A stretch of 64,000 bases of DNA. Source: JBEVOS01 sp964563395 (lineage in GTDB: Bacteria; Pseudomonadota; Alphaproteobacteria; Caulobacterales; Aquidulcibacteraceae). Numbering within the stretch: the first letter of the stretch is position 1; each line of letters opens with the position of its first letter. The stretch spans positions 62,001-126,000 of the forward strand of contig CAZLWK010000003.1 in NCBI GenBank assembly GCA_964563395.1, read 5' to 3'. The notes under the pieces are model-generated. The model was given only the letters and a program-made list of their open reading frames with translations. It was not told the origin of the DNA and did no database searches. Below, in pieces: positions 7,434 through 15,507 of this stretch. The position numbers and the translations under genes were made by a program.

Positions 7434-10094
7434 TTACCGTAAAGCCGCCTGGGCGGCGGACAACCTGGCGATCGGCACCCGGAAAGGCGAACAGGACACA
7501 TAGTCGAGCCCGATCCGCTCGCAGAAGGCGACCGAGGCGGGATCGCCGCCATGCTCCCCGCAAATGCCGAGCTTGAGGCCCGCCCGGCGGGCCCGGCCCC
7601 GCTCGCTGGCCATGGCCACCATCTCGCCTACCCCATCGAGATCGATCGAGACGAAGGGGTCCTTCTCGAACACGCCCTTGTCGACATAGGCGTTCAAAAA
7701 TTTGCCGGCGTCGTCGCGCGAGAGGCCGAGCGTCGATTGGGTGAGGTCGTTCGTGCCGAAGGAGAAGAAATCCGCCGCCTCGGCGATCTCGCCCGCGCGG
7801 AGCGCGGCGCGCGGCAATTCGATCATCGTGCCGACGAGATAGGAGATCGCAACGCCCGTCTCCTTCATCACCGCCGCCCCGACCGCCTCGACGCGCGCGC
7901 GGATCTGCGCAAGCTCGGGTTTGGCGATCACGAACGGGATCATGATTTCAGGTTCGGGCGCGGCGCCATTTTCCTTCGCATAGGCGGCGGCGGCCTCGAA
8001 CACGGCGCGCGCCTGCATCTCATAGATTTCCGGATAGACCATGGCCAACCGGCAGCCGCGGAAACCGAGCATGGGATTGACCTCATGCAATTCGCGCGCG
8101 CGCTGCAGCAGCAATTTCCCATCGACGCCCGTGGCCTTCGCCACGTCCGCGACTTCCTCATCCGTGTGCGGCAGGAATTCGTGCAGCGGCGGATCGAGGA
8201 AACGGATCGTCACGGGAAGCGCGCCCATGATGCGGAACAATTCCAGGAAATCCGCGCGCTGATACGGCAGGAGCTTGGCGAGCGCGGCGACGCGCCCGGC
8301 CTGATCGGCGGCGAGGATCATCTCGCGCACGGCGGCGATGCGCTCGGCCTCGAAGAACATGTGCTCGGTGCGGCAAAGGCCGATGCCTTCGGCGCCAAAG
8401 CGAATCGCGGCGCGCGCATCCTCCGGCGTTTCGGCGTTCGCGCGCACCTTGAGGCGGCGGGCCGCGTCGGCCCAAGTCATCAGCGTCGCGAAATCGCCGG
8501 TGAGTTCCGGCTGCACCATGTCGGCCGCGCCGGCGAGCACTTGTCCCTGCGCGCCATCGACCGTGATCACATCGCCCTTCCGGATCGTGCGCCCACGCAC
8601 GACGAAGGTCTCCGCGTCCGCATCGATGCGCAACTCCATCGCGCCGCACACGCAAGGCCGCCCCATGCCGCGCGCGACGACGGCGGCATGGCTCGTCATG
8701 CCGCCGCGCGCGGTGACGATGGCGCGCGCCGCGTGCATGCCGTGAATGTCTTCCGGGCTGGTCTCGTCGCGCACCAGGATCACGTCCTCGCCGCGCTGGG
8801 CGAGATCGGCGGCCTCGTCGGGATCGAACACCACCTTGCCCACGGCCGCACCGGGAGAAGCGGGCAGGCCCGTCACGATCACATCGCGCTGATAGCCAGG
8901 CGCGATGCCGGGATGCAGCAATTGATCGAGCGAGGCGGGATCGACGCGCAGCACCGCTTCGCGCTCGCTGATGAGGCCCTCGCGCGCCATGTCGACGGCG
9001 ATCTTCAGCGCCGCCTTTGCGGTGCGTTTGCCGTTGCGCGTCTGCAGCATCCAGAGCTTGCCGCGCTCGACCGTGAATTCGATGTCCTGCATGTCGCGAT
9101 AATGCGACTCCAGGCGCTGATAGACGGCGACGAGCTGGCCATAGACGTCCGGCAGCGCTTCCTCGAGGGACAAGCCCCCCTCGCCCATCTCCTCGCGCGC
9201 GGCCTTGGTGATGGGTTTGGGCGTGCGGATGCCGGCGACGACATCCTCGCCCTGCGCATTGATCAGATATTCGCCGTAGAAGCGCTTGGCGCCGGTCGAG
9301 GGATCGCGCGTGAAGGCGACGCCCGTCGCGCTCGTCTCGCCCATATTGCCGAACACCATGGCCTGCACATTGACGGCGGTGCCCCAGCTTTCGGGAATAT
9401 CGTTATGGCGGCGATAGAATTTGGCGCGCTCGCTCATCCAAGAGCGGAACACCGCGCCGATCGCGCCCCACAATTGCTCCATCGGATCGTGCGGAAACGG
9501 CGCGCCGAGCTCGCGCTCCACGGCGCGCAGATAGAGCGCGACGACCTCTTCCCAATCATCCGCTGAAAGATCGGTGTCGGCGGTGAAATCGTGCGTGTCT
9601 TTGTGCTGGCCGAGAATCTCCTCGAAGATTCCATGATCGAGTTCCAGCACCACATCGGAATACATCTGGATGAAGCGGCGATAGGAATCGAACGCGAAGC
9701 GCCGATCGCCCGAGAGCTTGGCGAGGCCCTCGACTGTCTCCTTGTTGAGGCCGAGATTGAGCACGGTGTCCATCATGCCCGGCATCGAGGCGCGCGCGCC
9801 CGAGCGCACCGACACCAGAAGCGGATTGGCCGGATCGCCAAAGCCCTTGCCCGATTTTGCTTCCAGCGCCTTGAGCGCGATGCGGGTCTCGTCCTCCAGC
9901 CCCGCCGGATAGACGCGGCCGGCCGCGTAATAGGAATTGCAGGCCTCGGTGGTGATGGTGAAGCCGGGCGGCACGGGCAGGCCGAGCTTGGCCATCTCCG
10001 CCAGATTGGCGCCCTTGCCGCCCAGGAGATCGCGCATGGAGGCGTCGCCCTCCGTTTCGGCGCCGCCGAAGCCGTAGACGTAGCGTGTGTTCAT
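7434..10094 (-). CDS. ppdK: Pyruvate, phosphate dikinase
   Basis: This 886-residue enzyme interconverts pyruvate, ATP and phosphate with phosphoenolpyruvate, AMP and pyrophosphate. The N-terminal ATP-grasp domain begins at GGKGANLAEM. The swivelling phosphohistidine domain carries TARGGMTSHAAVVARGMG, with His as the phosphoacceptor. The C-terminal PEP-binding barrel has GLCRTEHMF, GTNDLTQ and the catalytic Cys region LGICGEHGGDP. Length is normal. It starts 5 bases after glyS ends, so it is probably the last gene of the gly operon. Pyruvate kinase is also encoded in this window. Confidence 0.97.
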   Translation of the reverse strand: MNTRYVYGFGGAETEGDASMRDLLGGKGANLAEMAKLGLPVPPGFTITTEACNSYYAAGRVYPAGLEDETRIALKALEAKSGKGFGDPANPLLVSVRSGARASMPGMMDTVLNLGLNKETVEGLAKLSGDRRFAFDSYRRFIQMYSDVVLELDHGIFEEILGQHKDTHDFTADTDLSADDWEEVVALYLRAVERELGAPFPHDPMEQLWGAIGAVFRSWMSERAKFYRRHNDIPESWGTAVNVQAMVFGNMGETSATGVAFTRDPSTGAKRFYGEYLINAQGEDVVAGIRTPKPITKAAREEMGEGGLSLEEALPDVYGQLVAVYQRLESHYRDMQDIEFTVERGKLWMLQTRNGKRTAKAALKIAVDMAREGLISEREAVLRVDPASLDQLLHPGIAPGYQRDVIVTGLPASPGAAVGKVVFDPDEAADLAQRGEDVILVRDETSPEDIHGMHAARAIVTARGGMTSHAAVVARGMGRPCVCGAMELRIDADAETFVVRGRTIRKGDVITVDGAQGQVLAGAADMVQPELTGDFATLMTWADAARRLKVRANAETPEDARAAIRFGAEGIGLCRTEHMFFEAERIAAVREMILAADQAGRVAALAKLLPYQRADFLELFRIMGALPVTIRFLDPPLHEFLPHTDEEVADVAKATGVDGKLLLQRARELHEVNPMLGFRGCRLAMVYPEIYEMQARAVFEAAAAYAKENGAAPEPEIMIPFVIAKPELAQIRARVEAVGAAVMKETGVAISYLVGTMIELPRAALRAGEIAEAADFFSFGTNDLTQSTLGLSRDDAGKFLNAYVDKGVFEKDPFVSIDLDGVGEMVAMASERGRARRAGLKLGICGEHGGDPASVAFCERIGLDYVSCSPFRVPIARLSAAQAALR

Positions 10095-10099
10095 GGCCC

Positions 10100-12487
10100 T
10101 CAGCCCTCGATTCGCGAAAAGTCCGCCACGGCGTGCAGCGCATCGCGCATGCGCGTGAGCAGCTTCAGACGGTTGAGACGCAGATTCTCCTCCGGCGCGT
10201 TTACGAGCACGCGCTCGAAGAAATTGTCCACAGGCGCGCGGAGCTTCGCCAAAGCGGCCATGGCGGCGGAAAAATCCTCGGCTGCGACGGCGTTTGCGGC
10301 GTCCGCCGCCGCGCGCTCGAGCGCCGCATGCAGCGACTTCTCCTCAGCCTCCTTAAGTTGAGCGGAATCGAACTCCCGATTCAGGAGAAGATTTTCGAGA
10401 TCGGGGTTCTTCTTTTCTTCCGCGCGTAAAATGTTCGCCGCGCGCTTGTAGCCGGCGAGCAGATTGGCGCCGTCTTCGGTCTTCAAGAACGTGTCGAGCG
10501 CTTCGACGCGCGCGACGATCCTTACCAGGTCGTCATCCCGCCTATTGTTTCGATCGGGCGCAAAAACAGCATCGATTAAATCGTACCGCTTGCCACCATC
10601 CCTCAACTGAACACGAACCCGCTCGATCATGAAGCTGATCAGCCGGTCTGCGTTGCCAAAAACTGTCCCAAATGACGTAATGACAAGAGCGCTAAGATGG
10701 CCTTGAGCGTTCGCGAGCAAATCTTCAAGCGCTTTCCCGTCGCGAAGGGCGGCAGCAATTTCTGCCTGCGACAAAGCAAATTGTGCATCGGGAAATGTAG
10801 CACGCCACTGATGCTCATGCTGCTTGAACGCCAAGTCATAAAGCTTTGTCTGGGCCGCCCTGACATTTGCCGCGAGGACTATTCGTACCACCCCCAGCGC
10901 CGCGCGGCGCAGCGCATAGGGATCGCTGCTCCCCGTCGGCTTCTCATCGATGGCCCAGAACCCAACCAGCGTATCGAGCTTGTCCGCGAGCGCGACGCAG
11001 ATCGCGACAGGATCGCTCGGCACGCGGTCGTTGGGGCCGAGCGGGCGATAATGATCCTCGATGGCGATGGCGATGCTCCGCTCCCCCTCGATGGGGGAGC
11101 TGTCATCGCGCAGCGATGACTGAGGGGGTGAGGCCCGCGACGATGGCGTTGACGCCTCATGCGGCTGATCGGACCCATCCGTGCGCGCACCCCTCCCCGC
11201 GCTGCGCGCGGCCCTCCCCATCGAGGGGAGGGCGGGAGCAAGCGCGGCTTCGTAAAGCTCTCGCCCCACATAGCCTTGCAATTCGGGAAATTCGCCGACG
11301 GTCTCGGTGACCAGGTCGGCTTTGCATAGGCGCGCGGCCTTGCGCACGAGCGCTTCATCGGCGCCGACGATCGGCGCGAGTTCAACAGCCAGCGCCTCGA
11401 TGCGCCGCACTTTATCGCCGACGCTGCCAAGCTTCTGGTGAAACACGATCTCGTCGAGCTTCTTCAGCCGCGCTTCGTCCTCCAGGCCCTTCTTCAGATC
11501 GAGGTCCCAGAAGAAGCGCGCATCGTTGAGGCGCGCGGACAGCACGCGCGCATTGCCCGCCGCGATCGCCGCGCCGCCATCCTTGGCTTCGATGTTGGCG
11601 ACCGTCACGAAATGCGGCGCGAGCGCGCCGGTTTTCGGATCGCGCACAGCGAAATATTTTTGATGCGTGCGCATGGAGAGACGAATGATCTCGCCCGGCA
11701 GATCGAGGAACGCCGGGTCCATGTCGCCCACGAGCACGACCGGCCATTCGGAAAGCCCCGCCACCTCCTCCAGGAGGCCTGCATCCTCGACAAGCTCCAG
11801 GCCCTTGGCCGCGCATGCCGCGCGCGCGTCGTTCAGGATTTTCGCTTTGCGCGCCTCGCGGTCGATCTCGACGCGAGCGTCGCGCAGACGCGCGGCATAA
11901 TCGTCGAAGCGCTCCACCGCGATCGCGCCCGGCGCATGAAAGCGATGGCCCCAGGTGCGCGCTTCACTGCCCACGCCTGGCAGATCGATACGCACCGCCG
12001 CGCCATCGAACACGCACATCACATTGTGCAACGGGCGCACCCAGGTGAGATCGCTCACGCCGGAGCGCATGCTCTTGGGCCACGGAAACGCGCGCACAAT
12101 GTCAGGAATGATCTCTTGCAGCAGCGTCGGCGTCGCCCTGCCCGCGCGCGCGATGCGGGCGACATAGAAATCGCCCTTCTTGTCGGCGACGATCTCGGCT
12201 TCTTCGATGCTGTTGAGGCCGGCGCTTTTGACGAAGCCTTCCAGCGCGGCCTGCGGGGCGCCGACGCGCGGCCCCTTCCTTTCTTCATTCACATCCGCCG
12301 TCTTGGCCGGCAGATCAGGCACAAAAAGCGCAAGCCGGCGCGGGCCCGAAAAAGTGCGCGCGTCTTTGACGTCCAGCCCCGCCGCTTTTGCCTTCTCCGC
12401 GAACAGACGCGCCAAATCCTCCTCCGCGCGCTTCTGCATGCGCGCGGGAATTTCTTCCGAGAAAAGCTCGATCAAAAGTTCAGGCAT
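10100..12487 (-). CDS. glyS: Glycyl-tRNA synthetase beta subunit, with in-frame repeat insertion
   Basis: GlyS is the beta subunit of the alpha2beta2 glycyl-tRNA synthetase, with GlyQ encoded upstream. The start MPELLIELFSEEIP and core motifs such as HYRPLGPNDRVP, VALADKLDTLVGFW and SSDPYALRR are typical. At 795 residues it is roughly 100 longer than the usual 690 or so. About 50 of these extra residues (roughly 419-470, Ser/Arg/Ala-rich) are encoded by a palindromic element at 11081-11232 that keeps the frame open, between YVGRELYEAAL and IAIEDHYRP. The ribosome-binding region (GAGGGG) comes from another repeat just upstream. Confidence 0.96.
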   Translation of the reverse strand: MPELLIELFSEEIPARMQKRAEEDLARLFAEKAKAAGLDVKDARTFSGPRRLALFVPDLPAKTADVNEERKGPRVGAPQAALEGFVKSAGLNSIEEAEIVADKKGDFYVARIARAGRATPTLLQEIIPDIVRAFPWPKSMRSGVSDLTWVRPLHNVMCVFDGAAVRIDLPGVGSEARTWGHRFHAPGAIAVERFDDYAARLRDARVEIDREARKAKILNDARAACAAKGLELVEDAGLLEEVAGLSEWPVVLVGDMDPAFLDLPGEIIRLSMRTHQKYFAVRDPKTGALAPHFVTVANIEAKDGGAAIAAGNARVLSARLNDARFFWDLDLKKGLEDEARLKKLDEIVFHQKLGSVGDKVRRIEALAVELAPIVGADEALVRKAARLCKADLVTETVGEFPELQGYVGRELYEAALAPALPSMGRAARSAGRGARTDGSDQPHEASTPSSRASPPQSSLRDDSSPIEGERSIAIAIEDHYRPLGPNDRVPSDPVAICVALADKLDTLVGFWAIDEKPTGSSDPYALRRAALGVVRIVLAANVRAAQTKLYDLAFKQHEHQWRATFPDAQFALSQAEIAAALRDGKALEDLLANAQGHLSALVITSFGTVFGNADRLISFMIERVRVQLRDGGKRYDLIDAVFAPDRNNRRDDDLVRIVARVEALDTFLKTEDGANLLAGYKRAANILRAEEKKNPDLENLLLNREFDSAQLKEAEEKSLHAALERAAADAANAVAAEDFSAAMAALAKLRAPVDNFFERVLVNAPEENLRLNRLKLLTRMRDALHAVADFSRIEG
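11081..11232. repeat. Palindromic element inserted in frame within glyS
   Basis: About 152 bases of coding sequence contain three perfect hairpins. They are ctccccc/gggggag (11081-11087 / 11093-11099), gtcatcg/cgatgac (11102-11108 / 11114-11120) and ccctcccc/ggggaggg (11212-11219 / 11225-11232). A possible longer pairing joins gagggggtg with cacccctcc. The GC-rich end hairpins resemble those of the repeats around the DUF559 gene 1.3-1.9 kb away. The element is translated as a non-conserved, low-complexity insert, like the palindromic elements found inside Rickettsia proteins. Confidence 0.8.
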
Positions 12488-12491
12488 GACG

Positions 12492-12983
12492 CTATTTCCC
12501 CTCCCCCTCGTGGGGAGGGGCTAGGGGTGGGGGGCGTTCAGTATGCGGTGCGGCGGCGGAACGCCCCCCCTCCCTACCCTCCCCCACAAGGGGGGAGGGC
12601 GGGGCGGGAAGCGCCGCCCGAACCTCGTCTATCGTCGCATCTGGCGATGACCATACCTCTCGGTTCGTGAGACGCAGCAACCGAAAACTCTGCGAAAGCG
12701 CCCACGCCGTCTTGGCCTCATCGCGCAGCGCCACGTTGGCCAAAGCATGCACGCCGCCATCCAGTTCAATCAGCAGCCGCGCGCTCAAATCCGCGAAATC
12801 ATAAACGTACGGCCCGATGGGCGCCTGGCGTCGAAAGTGCGCGCCTTCGCGATTGAGCATGCGCAATAGCTTCCAAAGAGCGCGCTCGGACCCCGTGGCT
12901 TCAGCGCGAAGCACTTTAGCGCGCTTTGCAGCGCGCACGAACGAACGCTGCCTCACGCGATCGTTGTTCGGCGTCCAGGGCAT
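12492..12983 (-). CDS. DUF559 (Vsr-like) endonuclease-domain protein between palindromic repeats
   Basis: This 163-residue protein matches DUF559, a predicted Vsr/PD-(D/E)XK-like nuclease family: SERALWKLLR, FRRQAPIGPYVYDFAD, then LLIELDGGVHA, with candidate metal ligands at Glu of SERA, Asp of YDF and ELD. I chose the ATG at 12983 because upstream sequence in frame is simply translated repeat (LVGEGREG). The C-terminal about 35 residues again read through a repeat (PSPLVGEGREGG). The gene separates glyQ and the CDGSH gene from glyS, an unusual position. The cellular role of DUF559 is not established. Confidence 0.82.
   Translation of the reverse strand: MPWTPNNDRVRQRSFVRAAKRAKVLRAEATGSERALWKLLRMLNREGAHFRRQAPIGPYVYDFADLSARLLIELDGGVHALANVALRDEAKTAWALSQSFRLLRLTNREVWSSPDATIDEVRAALPAPPSPLVGEGREGGRSAAAPHTERPPPLAPPHEGEGK
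12498..12599. repeat. GC-rich palindromic repeat, full copy (downstream of DUF559)
   Basis: Two 9-bp hairpins flank a long-range stem. Hairpin A is cccctcccc/ggggagggg (12498-12506 / 12512-12520) and hairpin B is ccctccccc/gggggaggg (12577-12585 / 12591-12599). Between them ggggggcgtt (12529-12538) pairs with aacgcccccc (12560-12569), giving a cloverleaf-like potential fold. It covers the 3' end of the DUF559 gene and ends 11 bases before the glyS start, so its terminal GAGGGG probably serves as the glyS Shine-Dalgarno sequence. Confidence 0.8.
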
Positions 12984-13033
12984 ACGCCCCCCCTCCCTAC
13001 CCTCCCTACCCTCCCCCACGAGGTGGGAGGGGG
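12984..13033. repeat. GC-rich repeat, half copy (abutting the DUF559 start)
   Basis: Bases 12984-13019 repeat, in the same orientation, bases 12561-12587 of the full copy downstream of DUF559, with one extra 9-base unit of the ccctccctac type. A 7-bp hairpin ccctccc/gggaggg (13009-13015 / 13025-13031) closes it. The repeat ends directly at the DUF559 start codon and supplies purine-rich sequence at the ribosome-binding position. Its complementary second half is not present here. Confidence 0.75.
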
Positions 13034-13057
13034 TTTTCTGAATCGCGCCGACGCGCA

Positions 13058-13300
13058 TCACAGCTGATTGTGCCGCCCGTCGCACAGAGGCGCGGCGGCC
13101 GATTGCTTGCAGCGGCAGAAGAACACTTTCTTCGTCTCCGTCGCGGTCCATTCCATCGGGGCGAACGAGGTGGCCTTGTGCGCGCCGTCACAGAACGGCT
13201 GGCGCTTGGAGAGGCCGCAGGCGCACCACCAATAGGTCCTGCCGGCCTCGACATCGACGCCGATCGGGCTCTTCTCGGCGATATGGGGCGTGTCGCTCAT
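13058..13300 (-). CDS. CDGSH iron-sulfur domain protein (dual motif)
   Basis: This 80-residue protein has two CDGSH-type [2Fe-2S] motifs: CACGLSKRQPFCDGAH and CRCKQSAAAPLCDGRH, each with the three-Cys-one-His ligand set. The two-motif architecture is typical of bacterial relatives of mitochondrial Miner2. These proteins are redox-active or cluster-transfer proteins; the precise role is unknown. No targeting signal is present. Its start overlaps the glyQ stop by 4 bases, so it is translationally coupled to glyQ and co-transcribed in the gly operon. Confidence 0.92.
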   Translation of the reverse strand: MSDTPHIAEKSPIGVDVEAGRTYWWCACGLSKRQPFCDGAHKATSFAPMEWTATETKKVFFCRCKQSAAAPLCDGRHNQL

Positions 13301-14178
13301 GCTTGCTCTCCCTCTTCCCAGGCTTTCGCGCAGCCCTTGGCGAGTTCGCGCACGCGCGCGATAAAGCTTTGCCGCTCGGTGGGCGAGACGACGCCGCGCG
13401 CGTCGAGCAGATTGAACAGGTGCGACGCCTTCAGCGTGTAATCGAACGCGGGCAGCACCGCGCCCTCCTTTAGAAGGCGCGCAGCCGTCGCTTCCGCATC
13501 CTCGAACCAGCGCAGCGACATCGCCGGATCGCTCAGCTCGAAATTGAAGCGCGATTGCTGCTGCTCGTTCTTCAAGAACACATCGCCGTAGGTGACGGGC
13601 GAGGCGCTGTCGGGATCGTTGAACGGCAGATCATAGACGCGGTCGACCCCGAACACGTACATCGCCAGGCGCTCAAGACCGTAAGTGAGTTCGCCCGAGA
13701 CCGGGCGCACATCGAGCCCGCCGACCTGTTGGAAATAGGTGTATTGCGACACCTCCATCCCGTCGCACCACACCTCCCAGCCGAGCCCCCAGGCGCCGAC
13801 GGTGGGATTCTCCCAATCGTCCTCGACGAAGCGAATATCATGCAGCAAGGGATCGATGCCGATGCGCTCAAGGCTCTTGAGATAAAGCGTCTGCAGGTCC
13901 GGCGGGTTCGGCTTCAGGATCACCTGGAATTGGTAATAGTGCTGCAGCCGATTGGGATTTTCGCCGTAGCGGCCGTCCTTCGGCCGGCGCGACGGCTGCA
14001 CATAGGCGGCGCGCCAGGGCTTGGGGCCGAGCGCGCGCAGCGTCGTCGCCGGATGCAGCGTGCCCGCCCCCACCTCGATGTCATAAGGCTGCAGGATCGC
14101 GCAGCCCTGCGCGCTCCAATAATCCTGGAGCGCCAGGATCACGTCCTGGAAACAGCGGGGCGCGGGCGGCGAAGACAT
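13297..14178 (-). CDS. glyQ: Glycyl-tRNA synthetase alpha subunit
   Basis: GlyQ carries the class II aminoacylation active site of the tetrameric glycyl-tRNA synthetase. Highly conserved stretches are CFQDVILALQDYWSAQGC, YDIEVGAGTLHPAT, YVQPSRRPKDGRYGENPNRLQHYYQFQVI and WEVWCDGMEVSQYTYFQQ. I chose the ATG at 14178 (293 residues, MSSPPAPRCFQDV); an in-frame start at 14208 adds only ten unconserved residues. It heads the minus-strand operon glyQ - CDGSH - DUF559 - glyS - ppdK and lies back to back with rnhB. Confidence 0.97.
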   Translation of the reverse strand: MSSPPAPRCFQDVILALQDYWSAQGCAILQPYDIEVGAGTLHPATTLRALGPKPWRAAYVQPSRRPKDGRYGENPNRLQHYYQFQVILKPNPPDLQTLYLKSLERIGIDPLLHDIRFVEDDWENPTVGAWGLGWEVWCDGMEVSQYTYFQQVGGLDVRPVSGELTYGLERLAMYVFGVDRVYDLPFNDPDSASPVTYGDVFLKNEQQQSRFNFELSDPAMSLRWFEDAEATAARLLKEGAVLPAFDYTLKASHLFNLLDARGVVSPTERQSFIARVRELAKGCAKAWEEGEQA

Positions 14179-14268
14179 GAACCGCTCCGCGTAAAGCGCG
14201 GCGGCCAAGCGATCAAGCGGCGCTGGGGCTTCTTGCGGGCGCCGCAGAATCCGGGAAGCTCGGGCGTT

Positions 14269-14838
14269 ATGGCGATTTGCGGGATCGACGAGGCCGGCCG
14301 AGGCCCCTGGGCGGGGCCGGTGGTGGCCGCCGCCGTCATTCTGCCCGCCAAGGGCCGGCCCAAGGGCCTTGCTGATTCCAAGCAGCTTTCACCTGAGGCG
14401 CGGGCAGACCTCGCCGCTGCGATCGAGGCGGTGGCGATCGTCGGCGTGGGCTTAGCAAGCGTTGAGGAGATCGATGCGCTGAACATTCTGCGCGCGACGC
14501 AGCTTGCGATGCGCCGGGCGGTTGCGGCGCTGGCGGTGGCGCCCGTCGCGGCGCTGGTGGACGGCAACGCGCTCCCCCCACTCCCCTGCCCGGCTGAGGC
14601 GATCGTCGATGGAGACGCCCACGTGCCCGCGATCTCGGCCGCCTCGATTATCGCAAAGACCCGGCGGGACGCGCTGATGGGGGAGTTGTGCGCGCTCTAT
14701 CCGGGTTACGGCTTTTCCCGCCACAAAGGTTACGGCGTGCCCGAACATCAGGCCGCCCTCGCGCGCCTGGGCCCCTGCGCCATCCATCGCCGGAGCTTCA
14801 AGCCGGTGCGGGAACTGCTGGGCGTCGTTCCTGCTTGA
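14269..14838 (+). CDS. rnhB: Ribonuclease HII
   Basis: RNase HII removes ribonucleotides and RNA primers from DNA-RNA hybrids. The 189-residue protein shows the N-terminal metal site GIDEAGRGPWAGPVV, LADSKQLSPEAR, the central Asp in VDGDAHVPAISAASIIAKTRRD and the C-terminal HKGYGVPEHQAAL. I chose the ATG at 14269; the frame is open further upstream, but that part overlaps glyQ on the other strand and has no family similarity. It is divergent from glyQ. Confidence 0.96.
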   Translation: MAICGIDEAGRGPWAGPVVAAAVILPAKGRPKGLADSKQLSPEARADLAAAIEAVAIVGVGLASVEEIDALNILRATQLAMRRAVAALAVAPVAALVDGNALPPLPCPAEAIVDGDAHVPAISAASIIAKTRRDALMGELCALYPGYGFSRHKGYGVPEHQAALARLGPCAIHRRSFKPVRELLGVVPA

Positions 14839-14851
14839 CGCTGTAGCGCGC

Positions 14852-14880
14852 GGGGGACGCCGCGCCGCCGCGCGTCCCCC
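14852..14880 (+). terminator. Hairpin between rnhB and hsp20
   Basis: Perfect 9-bp stem gggggacgc (14852-14860) / gcgtccccc (14872-14880) with an 11-base GC-rich loop, 14 bases after the rnhB stop. No T-run follows, so if it terminates transcription it is not a textbook intrinsic terminator. It could also be a leader structure of hsp20. Confidence 0.45.
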
Positions 14881-14915
14881 ATCGCCGCCTCGCCTTAAGA
14901 CGTCAGGAGCACGCC

Positions 14916-15464
14916 ATGACCTCCCGCTTCTTTTCGCCGTTCGGCCCGAACCGTTTCGCCGGGAGCGAGCCCTTCGTCAGCCTTCAGCGCGAGATGAGCC
15001 GCCTCGTGGACGATGTGCTCTCCCCGCGCCTGCGGCCTGACTTGGCGTTCTCACCGGCGGTGGACCTGTCCGAAACCGCCAGGGAGGTCCGCGTCGTGGC
15101 GGATTTGCCGGGGGTTTCCGAGGATGAGGTCCATGTGAGCCTGGACGATGATCTCCTCATCATCCGCGGCGAACGCCGCCGCGATCGCACGCGAGAGAAA
15201 GACAATGTGCGCTTCAGCGAGCGCAGCTATGGCGGGTTTTACCGGGCGGTGCGCGTGCCCCACGAGATCGACGCGGACGCCATCTCGGCCACGTTTGAAA
15301 ACGGCGTGCTCACCATCGTCCTGCCGAAGGATCCGCGCGCAGTGCGCGGGCGGCGCATCGAAGTTCAGGGGCGCGCAGGAGACAGCCAGGGCGGTGAAAG
15401 CGTCGTCGATCAGCAAACCGCGGCGACGCGGCCCCCGCCGCCGGACGAGGAGCGGGGCGGCTGA
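14916..15464 (+). CDS. Hsp20/alpha-crystallin family small heat-shock protein
   Basis: The 182-residue protein has an N-terminal Phe-rich region (SRFFSPFGPNRF). An alpha-crystallin domain (about residues 48-145) follows, with ADLPGVSEDEVHVSLDDDLLIIRGER, RSYGGFYRAVRVPHEIDADAISATFENGVLTIVLPK. The C-terminal tail is Gly/Pro/Glu-rich. Such proteins hold unfolded clients in soluble oligomers in the cytoplasm. A Shine-Dalgarno-like caggagc lies about ten bases before the ATG. I saw no clear heat-shock promoter or ROSE-type thermometer. Confidence 0.93.
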   Translation: MTSRFFSPFGPNRFAGSEPFVSLQREMSRLVDDVLSPRLRPDLAFSPAVDLSETAREVRVVADLPGVSEDEVHVSLDDDLLIIRGERRRDRTREKDNVRFSERSYGGFYRAVRVPHEIDADAISATFENGVLTIVLPKDPRAVRGRRIEVQGRAGDSQGGESVVDQQTAATRPPPPDEERGG

Positions 15465-15466
15465 AC

Positions 15467-15494
15467 GCGGGACGCGGGACGCGGGACGCGGGAC
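15467..15494. repeat. Four perfect tandem copies of GCGGGAC
   Basis: The heptamer gcgggac is repeated four times without mismatch immediately after the hsp20 stop codon and 62 bases before the ccrM start. A partial fifth copy follows. As a 7-base non-coding microsatellite it could vary in copy number and shift the spacing of ccrM promoter elements; no function is demonstrated. Confidence 0.85.
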
Positions 15495-15507
15495 GCGGCC
15501 CGTTCTT

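Noticed and set aside
7551..9566. Long open frame (671 codons) opposite ppdK
   Set aside because: It is antisense to a fully conserved gene. GC-rich codon bias keeps antisense frames open, and no domain or ribosome-binding site supports it.
13033..13151. N-terminal extension of the DUF559 protein up to 13151
   Set aside because: The added residues overlap the end of the CDGSH gene and include translated repeat; the nuclease domain starts after the ATG at 12983.
14839..14915. ROSE-type RNA thermometer upstream of hsp20
   Set aside because: The leader contains a strong GC hairpin but no anti-Shine-Dalgarno TTGCT-like element pairing with the ribosome-binding site, so the defining feature is missing.
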